Source of the DNA: Desulfobulbaceae bacterium | GTDB taxonomy: Bacteria > Desulfobacterota > Desulfobulbia > Desulfobulbales > Desulfurivibrionaceae | Assembly: GCA_003517965.1 (NCBI GenBank) | Contig: DOZO01000055.1 | Span: 1 to 27,973 of the forward strand | Length of the DNA stretch: 27,973 nucleotides | Direction of reading: 5' to 3' | In this document: positions 7,183-14,491 of the stretch, in pieces | Layout: the number at the start of each line of letters is the position of its first letter | Numbering within the stretch: the stretch's first letter is position 1 | Position numbers and translations under genes: made by a program | Notes under the pieces: model-generated | Databases searched by the model: none | Seen by the model: only the letters and a program-made list of their open reading frames with translations | Told to the model about the DNA's origin: nothing

Positions 7183-7929
7183 TCAATAGTCGTGTGTCTG
7201 TTCCGCCTGTGTGCCTGTTTTGCCAAAACGCCGTTGTCGTTTCTGAAAGTCAGAGATGGCATGCAGCAGATCATTTTTTCTGAAATCTGGCCAGAGAATC
7301 TTGGTGAAATAGAGTTCAGCATAGGAGGCCTGCCAGAGCAGAAAATTACTAAGACGTGTTTCCCCTCCGGTGCGGATCATTAGATCTGGATCCGGCAGGC
7401 CAGCCGTGTACAAGTGCTGCTCCAGAACGGCCTGATCAATCGCCTCGGGGCTTATAGCTCCGTCCACACATTCTCTGGCAATTTGCTGTACGGCTTGAAT
7501 GATTTCATCCCTGCCGCCATAGCTCAAGGCAAGATTGAGGATCATTCCTGAATTACTTGCTGTTTCTTTGATCACCTGTTCCATAACCTTACGGACTTCC
7601 AAGGGGATGCGATCTTTCTGCCCCAAGCAGCGTAAACTTACATTATTTTGGGCCATGGTGGACAATTCACTTTCCAGAAAAGTCTTCAACAACCCCATAA
7701 GGGCCTGGACCTCCAGTGGCGGGCGTTTCCAGTTTTCCGTGGAGAAAGCATAAAGGGTAAGCACACCGATGCCAAGTTCCCGAGTGGTGCGCACTATCTC
7801 CTGCACGGATTCAACCCCGCCCCGATGACCCACTATACGCGGTTTGCCCCGCTGCTCGGCCCACCGTCCATTGCCATCCATAATAATGGCAATATGACGG
7901 GGCAGGGCGGCGGTGTCTAACTTGGGCAT
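7183..7929 (-). CDS. uppS: Undecaprenyl diphosphate synthase (cis-prenyltransferase)
   Basis: A 248-residue UppS, close to E. coli (253). IAIIMDGNGRWAEQRG near the start carries the catalytic aspartate D18 and the diphosphate-binding GNGRW; the C-terminal TGGETRLSNFLLWQ and AELYF complete the cis-prenyltransferase signature. It condenses IPP onto farnesyl-PP to give the C55 lipid carrier for peptidoglycan and O-antigen. It sits between frr and cdsA as in many bacteria. An AGAGAG stretch before ATG 7929 is a modest ribosome site. Confidence 0.97.
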   Translation of the reverse strand: MPKLDTAALPRHIAIIMDGNGRWAEQRGKPRIVGHRGGVESVQEIVRTTRELGIGVLTLYAFSTENWKRPPLEVQALMGLLKTFLESELSTMAQNNVSLRCLGQKDRIPLEVRKVMEQVIKETASNSGMILNLALSYGGRDEIIQAVQQIARECVDGAISPEAIDQAVLEQHLYTAGLPDPDLMIRTGGETRLSNFLLWQASYAELYFTKILWPDFRKNDLLHAISDFQKRQRRFGKTGTQAEQTHDY

Positions 7930-8008
7930 GAAGAAACTCTCTCTTTTCAGCAGGTTACAGCTTGACAGATCACGAGCGGTATAGCGATATTAGGAGTTAA
8001 AACGGTTC

Positions 8009-8563
8009 CTACACAGCCATGACCTCTTTTTCTTTCTCAGCAAGGATATCATCGATCTGTTTGATAAATCTGTCGGTGGCGTGTTGAGCATCTTCCTGCA
8101 TCCTGAAGAAATCGTCTTCCGGAATTTCCTTGTTGTTTTTCTGTTTTTTCAAGGAATCAATAGCTTCACGCCGCAGATTGCGCATAGCCACCCGATGCTC
8201 CTCGCTTATTTTTTTGACGTTTTTGACCAGATCACGGCGCCTCTCCTCAGTAAGCTGAGGGATGCTGATCCGGATCATCTTGCCATCGTTGGAAGGATTA
8301 AGATCCAGATCCGAAGAAAAGATGGCCTTTTCGATGGCGGGAATAAGTTTGGCATCCCAAGGCTGGATAACCAGCATCCGGCTTTCAGGGATGGTCACGG
8401 TGCCGACCTGATTGAGCGGCATAGGCGAACCGTAGGCCATTACCTTTAACCCGTCGAGCAACGCAGTGGTAGCCCGACCAGTTCGAATCTTGGTGAGATC
8501 GCGTCTGAAAGCCTCAATGTTTGCCGTCATTTTTTCGGTCAGGACGTCGATAATTTCATTCAT
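8009..8563 (-). CDS. frr: Ribosome recycling factor
   Basis: 184 residues, the normal RRF length (185 in E. coli). It has the conserved L-x-x-I-R-T-G-R-A segment (LTKIRTGRATTALL), YGSPMPLNQVGTV, and the C-terminal helices rich in charged residues ending in DDILAEKEKEVMAV. It splits post-termination ribosomes together with EF-G. The start overlaps the pyrH stop by 8 bp (8556-8563), so translation is probably coupled. The usual pyrH-frr order is kept. Confidence 0.98.
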   Translation of the reverse strand: MNEIIDVLTEKMTANIEAFRRDLTKIRTGRATTALLDGLKVMAYGSPMPLNQVGTVTIPESRMLVIQPWDAKLIPAIEKAIFSSDLDLNPSNDGKMIRISIPQLTEERRRDLVKNVKKISEEHRVAMRNLRREAIDSLKKQKNNKEIPEDDFFRMQEDAQHATDRFIKQIDDILAEKEKEVMAV

Positions 8564-9296
8564 TGTCCTCTCCCTGTATCAACGTGCCGATCTGTTCTCC
8601 ACAGATAGCCTTTTTCATATTTCCGGGGATATTCATGTCAAAAACCATGATGGGGGTGTTGTTGTCCATAGCCAGAGAGATTGCCGCCGAATCCATAACC
8701 ATGAGACGTCGATGCAGTACCTCGCTGAAGCTGAGTCGGGGAAACTTTACCGCGTCAATATGTTTTAGTGGGTCTTTGTCGTAAACACCATCTACCCTGG
8801 TGGCCTTGCAGATCAAATTGGCATTGATTTCCAGCCCACGAAGCACGGCAGCTGTATCGGTAGTGAAATATGGGTTTGCAGTGCCAGCTCCGAAAATCAC
8901 CACCCGGCCTTTGCGCAGATGATGTACAGCCTTTTGCTGGGAATATGGTTCACAAACCGTGAGCATGGGAATGGCGGAGAGAACCCTGGCTGCAATGCCT
9001 TTGCTTTCGAGAGCGTCCTGTAAGGCCAGAGCATTGATGACCGTAGCCAGCATGCCCATGTTGTCAGCGGCAGCCCGATTCATTCCGGCAGAGGCAACTG
9101 ATACCCCCCGGAAAATATTACCTCCGCCAATGACCAGACCGATTTCCACCTGAAGATCTACGAGGGTTTGGATCTCGGCGGCAAGAAACTCAAGCACGCT
9201 GGTACTGATACCGAAAGCGGCGTCACCCATAAGGGCTTCGCCGCTCAGTTTCAAAAGAACTCTCTGATAATTAGGGACTATCAAGGGATGATCCAT
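8556..9296 (-). CDS. pyrH: Uridylate kinase (UMP kinase)
   Basis: 246 residues of the amino-acid kinase fold, phosphorylating UMP to UDP with ATP. Diagnostic segments: VLLKLSGEALMG at the N-terminus, GLVIGGGNIFRG, the RAAADNMGMLATVINALAL stretch, and ATRVDGVYDKDP for nucleotide binding. It lies 18 nt after tsf and overlaps frr. No clear ribosome site precedes ATG 9296, so it may depend on coupling to tsf. The UDP produced feeds RNA and, via UTP, cell-wall and lipid precursors. Confidence 0.98.
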   Translation of the reverse strand: MDHPLIVPNYQRVLLKLSGEALMGDAAFGISTSVLEFLAAEIQTLVDLQVEIGLVIGGGNIFRGVSVASAGMNRAAADNMGMLATVINALALQDALESKGIAARVLSAIPMLTVCEPYSQQKAVHHLRKGRVVIFGAGTANPYFTTDTAAVLRGLEINANLICKATRVDGVYDKDPLKHIDAVKFPRLSFSEVLHRRLMVMDSAAISLAMDNNTPIMVFDMNIPGNMKKAICGEQIGTLIQGEDNE

Positions 9297-9314
9297 GGTA
9301 TTGAGGAAGTAGTT

Positions 9315-9908
9315 TTATGCGCCAACCTGAAAACGGGAAAAACGTTTGACCCCAATGTTTTCGCCGAGCTTGGCTACCAGTTCGTTGAGCAGATCTTGAA
9401 TGGAAATATCGGGGTTCTTGACGAATTTTTGCTCCAGCAGACAGTTTTCGGCAAAGAAACGATCCATCTTGCCATCCACCATCTTCTCAGCGATGTTGGC
9501 AGGCTTACCTGATTCGATGGCCTGCTGGATGTAAATGTTACGCTCGCGCTCTGCCAGATCTGCGGGGACATCTTCACGCCGAATAGAAACCGGGTTAGCA
9601 GCAGCCACATGCATGGCAATATTTTTGGCAAACCCGATAAAATCGGAGTTTTTAGCAACGAAATCGGTCTCACAGTTTACTTCAACCATGACCCCAAGTT
9701 TACCCCCGGCATGGATGTATGTTTCCACCACCCCTTCGCTGGTTGCCCTGCCTGCCCGTTTTTGGGCAACAGCCAGACCTTTCTGTCGCAACAGATCTAT
9801 AGCCTTTTCCATATCGCCACTGGTTTCGGTCAGAGCTTTTTTACAATCCATCATGCCCGCGTTGGTTTTGTCGCGGAGTTCTTTTACCATTTGACTTGTA
9901 ATATTCAC
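9315..9908 (-). CDS. tsf: Translation elongation factor Ts (short form), GTG start
   Basis: EF-Ts exchanges GDP on EF-Tu. I choose GTG at 9908, giving 197 residues that begin VNITSQMVKELRDKTNAGMM, which matches the family N-terminus. The frame stays open to ATG 9971, but those 21 residues are unlike EF-Ts, and an AAGAAGG ribosome site sits 7 nt before the GTG. The core motif CETDFVAKN is present. At about 200 residues it is the short type (as in Thermus), smaller than the 283-residue E. coli protein. It follows rpsB after a 106-nt spacer that contains a hairpin. Confidence 0.95.
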   Translation of the reverse strand: MNITSQMVKELRDKTNAGMMDCKKALTETSGDMEKAIDLLRQKGLAVAQKRAGRATSEGVVETYIHAGGKLGVMVEVNCETDFVAKNSDFIGFAKNIAMHVAAANPVSIRREDVPADLAERERNIYIQQAIESGKPANIAEKMVDGKMDRFFAENCLLEQKFVKNPDISIQDLLNELVAKLGENIGVKRFSRFQVGA

Positions 9909-9915
9909 GGGTATA

Positions 9916-9922
9916 CCTTCTT
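9916..9922 (-). promoter_or_regulatory. Ribosome binding site deciding the tsf GTG start
   Basis: AAGAAGG on the minus strand ends 7 nt before GTG 9906-9908. The upstream in-frame ATG (9971) lies inside the rpsB-tsf hairpin region and gives residues not found in EF-Ts. Confidence 0.7.
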
Positions 9923-9963
9923 CATGTTCTTGTGTAATCTGAAAGCGTCTCTGGGATGAAGTT

Positions 9964-9993
9964 CCCGCCATGACTCACAGAAGTCAAAGCGGG
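9964..9993 (-). other. rpsB-tsf intergenic hairpin
   Basis: Symmetrical stem: CCCGC/GCGGG (5 bp), a 2x2 internal mismatch, then TGACT/AGTCA (5 bp) around a 6-nt loop. No T-run follows in the tsf direction, so it is not a classic intrinsic terminator. Known parallel: E. coli has an attenuator-like element between rpsB and tsf. It could set the S2:EF-Ts ratio or mark an mRNA cleavage point; this is inference. Confidence 0.5.
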
Positions 9994-10014
9994 GCGTTTA
10001 TTAGAGATACTGGT

Positions 10015-10770
10015 TTACGCGTCGCCTTTTGCAGCCGCAGCCTGGGCTTCGACATCCTTGTCAGTGGCGGCTTGATGAACTGCGGCCAGCTTTTCCTGGC
10101 CGCTCAAAACAGCATCCGCCATTTTTGAGGCGATCAGTTTGATGGCCCGAATCGCATCATCGTTGCCGGGGATAAGATAATCAATCCCCCTGGGATCACA
10201 GTTGGTATCAATCAGCGCGACAACTGGAATACCAAGGCGGTTGGCTTCTTCGATGGCAATCTTTTCCCGTTTCGGATCAATGAGAAAGATGGCGGCAGGC
10301 AATCCCTTCATATTTTTGATGCCGCCCAAGTTGCGATCCAATTTGACCGCCTCTTTCTGGATTTGAAGGGCTTCTTTTTTATGATAATGGTTGATGGTAC
10401 CGTCTGCCTGCATGGCTTCGTATTTTTTTAGACGATCGACACTGTTCTTGATGGTCTGATGGTTAGTCAGCATACCACCCAACCAGCGGTTATTGATGTA
10501 ATACATGCCGCAACGCTCGGCCTCTTCCTTGATGATGTCCTGGCCTTGGCGTTTGGTGCCGACAAAAAGCACAGTGCCACCCTTAGCCGCTGTTTTGGCA
10601 ATAAATTCGTAGGCTTTATTAAAAAGGGGCAGGGTTTTGTCAAGGTTAATGATATATATTTTGTTGCGGGCGCCGAAGATATACGGCTTCATTTTCGGAT
10701 TCCAGCCACGGGTTTGATGGCCGAAATGCATGCCGGCCTCCAACATTTCCTTCATGGTAACGTAAGACAT
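10015..10770 (-). CDS. rpsB: 30S ribosomal protein S2
   Basis: 251 residues beginning MSYVTMKEMLEAGMHFGHQTRGWNPKM, with the S2 hallmarks GAGMHFGHQT-type loop, FVGTKRQ, YINNRWLGGMLTN and the IDTNCDPRGIDYLIPGNDDAIRA segment. An alanine- and acid-rich tail (about 225-251) follows the core, as in many S2 proteins. It is the first gene of the long minus-strand cluster. A good GGAG ribosome site (10778-10781) sits 7 nt before ATG. A 98-bp palindromic element lies directly upstream in the leader and could influence S2 expression. Confidence 0.98.
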   Translation of the reverse strand: MSYVTMKEMLEAGMHFGHQTRGWNPKMKPYIFGARNKIYIINLDKTLPLFNKAYEFIAKTAAKGGTVLFVGTKRQGQDIIKEEAERCGMYYINNRWLGGMLTNHQTIKNSVDRLKKYEAMQADGTINHYHKKEALQIQKEAVKLDRNLGGIKNMKGLPAAIFLIDPKREKIAIEEANRLGIPVVALIDTNCDPRGIDYLIPGNDDAIRAIKLIASKMADAVLSGQEKLAAVHQAATDKDVEAQAAAAKGDA

Positions 10771-10798
10771 GGTACTTCTCCTTTGGTTTTGGTTTTGA

Positions 10799-10896
10799 GG
10801 CCGTTATAAAGAATAACTGTAACATTTTTGACATTTAATTTCGGCTACTTATACCGATCTCGACTTGTCAATCGTTACATATATTAAATAACGGCC
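10799..10896. repeat. Palindromic MITE-like element, copy A (98 bp)
   Basis: It starts GGCCGTTAT and ends ATAACGGCC, a perfect 9-bp terminal inverted repeat. Further in, both arms carry TGTAAC and then TTGACA at similar distances, so the imperfect pairing covers about 35 bp per arm. A related element of nearly the same length lies at 25644-25744; the two share a perfect 15-mer, AATAACTGTAACATT. No coding capacity. It sits between the rpsB promoter candidate and the rpsB ribosome site. No target-site duplication is obvious. Confidence 0.6.
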
Positions 10897-10978
10897 TGGC
10901 TTCCACCCCATCGCTCCAACCCAATTATGGGCACCATAGGAGCTTTTGCAGAGGTGTGTTTATTTTTAGAACCTGAAT

Positions 10979-11007
10979 TTTTTACCACCCGAATTGATTT
11001 TTTGCAA
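10979..11007 (-). promoter_or_regulatory. Promoter candidate for the rpsB cluster
   Basis: On the minus strand TTGCAA (11007-11002), 17 bp, then TAAAAA (10984-10979), preceded by TGG (extended -10). Each box matches 4 of 6 consensus bases. It would give a leader of about 200 nt that includes the 98-bp palindrome. Confidence 0.4.
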
Positions 11008-11068
11008 GGAAGAAGAGATTGTCTGACAATTATTTTCGGGCCGGACCCCAGTCAGATAGCAACGATTT

Positions 11069-11092
11069 GGCACAAGTGGCTTGTGTCATAAT
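11069..11092 (+). promoter_or_regulatory. Extended -10 promoter candidate with inverted repeat, upstream of waaF
   Basis: TGTCATAAT (11084-11092) is an extended -10 box. A hairpin/operator-like repeat, GGCACAAG and CTTGTGTC around TGG (11069-11087), overlaps it; the inner 6 bp are perfect. No good -35 box. A bound repressor would cover the -10 region; this is inference. Confidence 0.35.
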
Positions 11093-11233
11093 GAGTAAAA
11101 TGCGTGTTTGAGCTTAAGAAAAAAACTTGACGCTTCAGGGAAAACAAGCAAAGGTCGCATATACACTTCAACCTTCCGTTTTCAGTTTATTCGCTTGATA
11201 ATACCTCGCAGGCAAGGAATTTTAGAAATTGGC

Positions 11234-12292
11234 ATGACGAAAACAATCGCTCATCTGCGGCCAAAAAAAATTCTTATCCGTTCAACCAACTGGATCGGCG
11301 ATGCCATTATGACTACTCCAGCGGTGCGAACCATTCGAGAAAATTTTCCCGCTGCTGAAATAACTATCTTGGCATACCCCTGGGTGGCGGATATCTTTAT
11401 GTTCAGTCCCCACGTAAACAAAGTCATGCTCTATGAAAAAAATGGCAGGCATAAAGGTTTGGCCGGGATGTGGCGTCTGGGACGAGAGCTTGCCGCACAA
11501 CGTTTTGATCTGGCCATCCTCTTACAAAATGCCTTTTCTGCCGCTTTGCTGACCTTGCTTGCCAGGATACCGGTTCGGGTTGGATACCGAAGGGATGGCC
11601 GTGGCCTGTTGTTGAGCCATGGCGTTACCATCAGGGAAAGTGTAAAAGCGCGGCATCAGGTTTATTATTATCAGGAGATGCTTAGAGATCTTGGTCTGGT
11701 GTGTGGCTTACAGAAATTGTTTCTTGCTTTGCCTGATTCCGCCATGACTTGGGCCACGAATTTTCTTGCTGATAATGCGAGCAGACCGTTGATTGGTTTG
11801 AATCCCGGCGCTGCCTATGGACCGGCCAAGCGCTGGACGGTAGAAAAATATGCCGAACTGGCCAGACATCTGACTAAAGAGTTGGGCGCTACCTTGCTGA
11901 TTTTTGGCACGGCTGATGATAACGTGGCTGCTTCAGAGATTGGTGCGGCAGCGTTGGGGCAGGCTCTTGATTTAACGGGTAAGACTACTCTGGCGGAGGC
12001 CATGGCTTTGATTAGCCTGTGTAATGTTTTTGTTACCAACGACTCTGGTCTGATGCATGTGGCTGCCGCCCAAAACACGCCCTTGGTCGCAATTTTTGGC
12101 TCAACCGATACCGTTGCTACTGGACCGTTTGCCTCCAACGTGGAGGTGGTGAACAAGAATCTGCCCTGCAGCCCATGTCTGAAAACCCATTGCCCCCGGA
12201 AGGATTTTGCCTGTATGTTGGAAATTGGGGTGGATGAAGTGTATGCGGCAATTTGCAAATTGCTTGAAAACTCAGGCACCGTTGCGAAATAA
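11234..12292 (+). CDS. waaF: ADP-heptose:LPS heptosyltransferase II
   Basis: A GT9-family enzyme of 352 residues (E. coli WaaF 348). It begins MTKTIAHLRPKKILIRSTNWIGDAIM, matching the family N-terminus with the NWIGD motif that binds the acceptor. The C-terminal half has GLNPGAAYGPAKRW, FVTNDSGLMHVAAA and VAIFGSTD, the nucleotide-sugar site of heptosyltransferases. A cysteine cluster near the C-terminus (CSPCLKTHCP) is common in WaaF. It adds the second heptose to the LPS inner core at the cytoplasmic face. I prefer ATG 11234 to the TTG at 11108, which would add 42 atypical residues; no strong ribosome site is seen for either. gmhB follows 69 bp later, fitting a heptose-core unit. Confidence 0.92.
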   Translation: MTKTIAHLRPKKILIRSTNWIGDAIMTTPAVRTIRENFPAAEITILAYPWVADIFMFSPHVNKVMLYEKNGRHKGLAGMWRLGRELAAQRFDLAILLQNAFSAALLTLLARIPVRVGYRRDGRGLLLSHGVTIRESVKARHQVYYYQEMLRDLGLVCGLQKLFLALPDSAMTWATNFLADNASRPLIGLNPGAAYGPAKRWTVEKYAELARHLTKELGATLLIFGTADDNVAASEIGAAALGQALDLTGKTTLAEAMALISLCNVFVTNDSGLMHVAAAQNTPLVAIFGSTDTVATGPFASNVEVVNKNLPCSPCLKTHCPRKDFACMLEIGVDEVYAAICKLLENSGTVAK

Positions 12293-12361
12293 CCATCGCC
12301 CATTACAGCCAGCATTTTGATATTACTGATATTTTAAACGATACCCAAGAGAGGCAAAACA

Positions 12362-12937
12362 ATGCGCCCAGCCGTGTTTCTCGATAGAGATGGTACCATT
12401 AACGAGCAGATGGGCTACATCAACCATATTTCTCGTTTTATTATGTTACCACGGGCTGCGGCCGCCATCCGCCTGCTAAACGAGCAAGGGGTTCCTGTGG
12501 TTGTGATCTCCAACCAGTCTGGTCTTGCCAGAGGATATTTCCCGGAGATTCTCCTGAAAGAGGTGCATATCAAAATGACCAAGGAGTTGACCAAAGCCGG
12601 AGCCCATGTGGATGGCATTTATGTTTGTCCCCATCATCCAGAGGCCAAGGAAGAGCGCTTCCGTCTCGTCTGTGATTGCCGGAAACCCAAGCCTGGATTA
12701 TTCCTGCAAGCGGCAGTAGCGCTAGATCTTGACCTTGCCCATTCCTATGTGGTCGGCGACCGCTGGTCGGATCTGAAAGCGGCAGCGGCTGTGCAAGCCA
12801 AGGGTATTTTGGTGCTTACCGGCTATGGCCGTGGTGATTATGATTACATAGGCCCAGGACAGAAGGTGCAGCCAACGTACGTAGCGGAGGATCTTTATGC
12901 AGCGGTACAGTGGATTGTGCAGGATATGGCGGGATAA
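12362..12937 (+). CDS. gmhB: D-glycero-beta-D-manno-heptose 1,7-bisphosphate 7-phosphatase
   Basis: 191 residues, same as the E. coli enzyme. HAD motif I is FLDRDGTINEQ (D8, D10). SNQSGLARGYF follows. A structural zinc site is formed by C89, H91, C104 and C106 (CPHHPEA ... CDCRKPKPG), typical of GmhB and its HisB-N relatives. VVGDRWSDLKAA gives the late acidic motif. It removes the 7-phosphate in ADP-heptose synthesis, supplying the donor for WaaF encoded just upstream. AAGAGAGG precedes the ATG. The paralogous histidinol phosphatase is a less likely alternative given the waaF neighbour. Confidence 0.92.
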   Translation: MRPAVFLDRDGTINEQMGYINHISRFIMLPRAAAAIRLLNEQGVPVVVISNQSGLARGYFPEILLKEVHIKMTKELTKAGAHVDGIYVCPHHPEAKEERFRLVCDCRKPKPGLFLQAAVALDLDLAHSYVVGDRWSDLKAAAAVQAKGILVLTGYGRGDYDYIGPGQKVQPTYVAEDLYAAVQWIVQDMAG

Positions 12938-12955
12938 GGGGAGGGGGGCTCAAGC

Positions 12956-13270
12956 TTATTTGTGCCGTTTCTTTTTTTCCGGGAATTCGTAGATGACCTC
13001 ATTTTTTTTAATAAGACCGAATTGCTGACGCGCTATTTTTTCCAGATAAACCGGAGCCGTTTTCAGGTTGTGGAGCTCCTGTTGCAAGGCGCTATTGGCC
13101 TCGTGCAACTGTTTATTCTGGGCCAGGACTTCGTTTAGTTCCTTAGTAACCCTATAGTATTTCAATAAACCATATGGTCCCAATACAGACCAAGCGCCCA
13201 TCACCGTAACAATGAACACGCTGTACAGCAGCACTTTTTTCCGGTTAGCCTCTGAGAGATTCGTTGGCAT
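12956..13270 (-). CDS. ftsB: FtsB/DivIC-family septum formation initiator
   Basis: 104 residues: a short cytoplasmic N-terminus, one membrane helix (about 13-33), a coiled coil (about 38-72, with the pattern LNEVLAQNKQLHEANSALQQE), and the family tail YLEKIARQQFGLIKKNEVIYEF. This matches the bitopic divisome protein FtsB/DivIC, which pairs with FtsL and FtsQ at the septum. The lysine/arginine-rich end (PEKKKRHK) is unremarkable. It is convergent with gmhB (18 bp apart, no obvious terminator) and stands alone. FtsB-like proteins vary in sequence, so the family is firmer than the exact orthology. Confidence 0.85.
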   Translation of the reverse strand: MPTNLSEANRKKVLLYSVFIVTVMGAWSVLGPYGLLKYYRVTKELNEVLAQNKQLHEANSALQQELHNLKTAPVYLEKIARQQFGLIKKNEVIYEFPEKKKRHK

Positions 13271-13368
13271 GGCAACCCATTACTGATGTTTTTTCCGGTT
13301 GAGCCTGGAATTTAAAATTTTTTCTCTTATTATTTCTGTTAGATAGCATAGATGCGAAGTTCATGCAA

Positions 13369-13396
13369 TTGCCGAATTTGACGAGATGTGCATAAT
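13369..13396 (+). promoter_or_regulatory. Weak promoter candidate for the acyltransferase gene
   Basis: TTGCCG (13369-13374), 16 bp, then CATAAT (13391-13396; 5 of 6 matches to the -10 consensus). An overlapping alternative is TTGACG at 13378 with a poor -10 box. It lies about 60 bp before the proposed TTG start. Confidence 0.3.
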
Positions 13397-13446
13397 CACA
13401 TAAGGTAGGTTGTGCGAAATATCGTTGTGGGTTGCCCCTTGCATGT

Positions 13447-13450
13447 GGAG
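13447..13450 (+). promoter_or_regulatory. Ribosome binding site supporting the TTG start
   Basis: GGAG ends 7 nt before TTG 13458. The nearby ATG at 13451 is in another frame, so this site fixes the otherwise unusual start. Confidence 0.6.
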
Positions 13451-13457
13451 ATGGTAA

Positions 13458-14435
13458 TTGGACAGAAAAAAAGTCAAGATCGATTCTTTAGATTTACTCA
13501 GGGCATCAGCAATTGTCTATATTGTTGGGATCCTGCATATCAATGATTACATCAATGGGTATCTGATTTTCCCTGGTGAGGGGGTAGTTACAGAGAGTTT
13601 CTTAAGCATCTTTGTGTTTATTTCCGGGTATTTGCTTGCTATCAATAATCGTCTGATTTCGAATAAAGATGAGGTGAAGTTTTTCGCCAGGAAGAGGTTT
13701 TTCAGGTTGTATCCTCTTTATTTCTTTGCTTTGTTGCTTTTTTGGTTCTGTTCGTTCATGTCTGTCAAATCATTAATTGTCCATGCCTTGCTTCTTAATA
13801 TTCTGATAGGCAAATCCATCCCAACATTATGGTTTGTCTCGATGATATGTTTCTATTACCTCCTCTTTCCCATAATTGTGATGGGCTATGCTCTTAAACG
13901 CACTTTATTAATAATTGGTATTATAATTTCTACAATGGTCTTAGTACACGCAAAAACCGGATTAATAGATATGAGACTGATTATATATATGCCATCTTTT
14001 GTATTTGGAGTGATCGTAGGCAAGCATAACTTTCTGGAAAAATTCCACAAATTCAATACTATCGTATTGTCATCCTTTTCAGTATTTATTCTTCTCTCTT
14101 ATCAGTATCTGCAATTCCCGGATTCTCAGTGGCGGGAATTTAATCAGGTGCTGCTTATGCTTGCGGTAATCCCTTCGTCGATATTGTTCGGGGACAAGCT
14201 CGCCATGCATATCAACAAATATTTATATAAAAATTTGGCCTACGCATCTTTTTGCATGTACCTGTTTCATCGAATTATTTATTTTATTTTGACAAATATT
14301 TACAGTTCGCCCTCACAACCTGTAATGTTTGCATATCTGTTTTTTCTTGGTGTGCCCTTGATCTATATAATTTCATTCATCTTCCAAAAGAAATATGACA
14401 AATACAGTCATTCCAGTTTTATTGTAGCTCCTTGA
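13458..14435 (+). CDS. Acyltransferase-3 family membrane protein (OafA/YrhL-like), TTG start
   Basis: 325 residues with about ten hydrophobic segments. The N-terminus IDSLDLLRASAIVYIVGILH carries the family arginine (R15) and histidine (H27), and KFFARKRFFRLYPLYF is the second signature of acyltransferase 3. Members transfer acetyl or other acyl groups to surface or exported sugars across the inner membrane; the acceptor here is unknown, though O-antigen or exopolysaccharide is usual. The start is TTG with GGAG 7 nt upstream (13447-13450); no in-frame ATG is near. The gene is visibly richer in A/T and uses more AT-ending codons than its neighbours, with no linked sugar genes, which suggests horizontal transfer. 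Confidence 0.85.
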   Translation: MDRKKVKIDSLDLLRASAIVYIVGILHINDYINGYLIFPGEGVVTESFLSIFVFISGYLLAINNRLISNKDEVKFFARKRFFRLYPLYFFALLLFWFCSFMSVKSLIVHALLLNILIGKSIPTLWFVSMICFYYLLFPIIVMGYALKRTLLIIGIIISTMVLVHAKTGLIDMRLIIYMPSFVFGVIVGKHNFLEKFHKFNTIVLSSFSVFILLSYQYLQFPDSQWREFNQVLLMLAVIPSSILFGDKLAMHINKYLYKNLAYASFCMYLFHRIIYFILTNIYSSPSQPVMFAYLFFLGVPLIYIISFIFQKKYDKYSHSSFIVAP

Positions 14436-14491
14436 ACTGCTTCATTTAGTGAATCCAGAATGGCTTTATTTTTTCCTGATCGAGGACAAGA

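Larger units (their letters stand above)
10771..11233. other. Divergent intergenic region between rpsB and waaF
   Basis: 463 bp without a supported gene. It holds the rpsB ribosome site, the 98-bp palindrome (10799-10896), a promoter candidate for rpsB (10979-11007), and a promoter with an inverted repeat for waaF (11069-11092). The waaF frame stays open upstream to a TTG at 11108, but the encoded residues do not resemble glycosyltransferases. The 5' part of rpsB leaders often carries S2 autoregulation; I cannot identify a specific S2-binding structure here. Confidence 0.6.

Noticed and set aside
7146..7322. Extended N-terminus of cdsA
   Set aside because: It overlaps uppS and is unlike CdsA; ATG 7145 has a proper ribosome site and starts a membrane helix.
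10844..10876. TTGACA and TATAAG inside the rpsB leader palindrome as a promoter
   Set aside because: On the minus strand the boxes are only 12 bp apart, too short for sigma-70; TTGACA is part of the element's repeated arms.
11068..11084. Sigma-54 promoter-like TGGCAC ... TTG before waaF
   Set aside because: The distance between the GG and GC elements is not the required 10 bp: the GC comes 2 bp early and the TTG 2 bp late.
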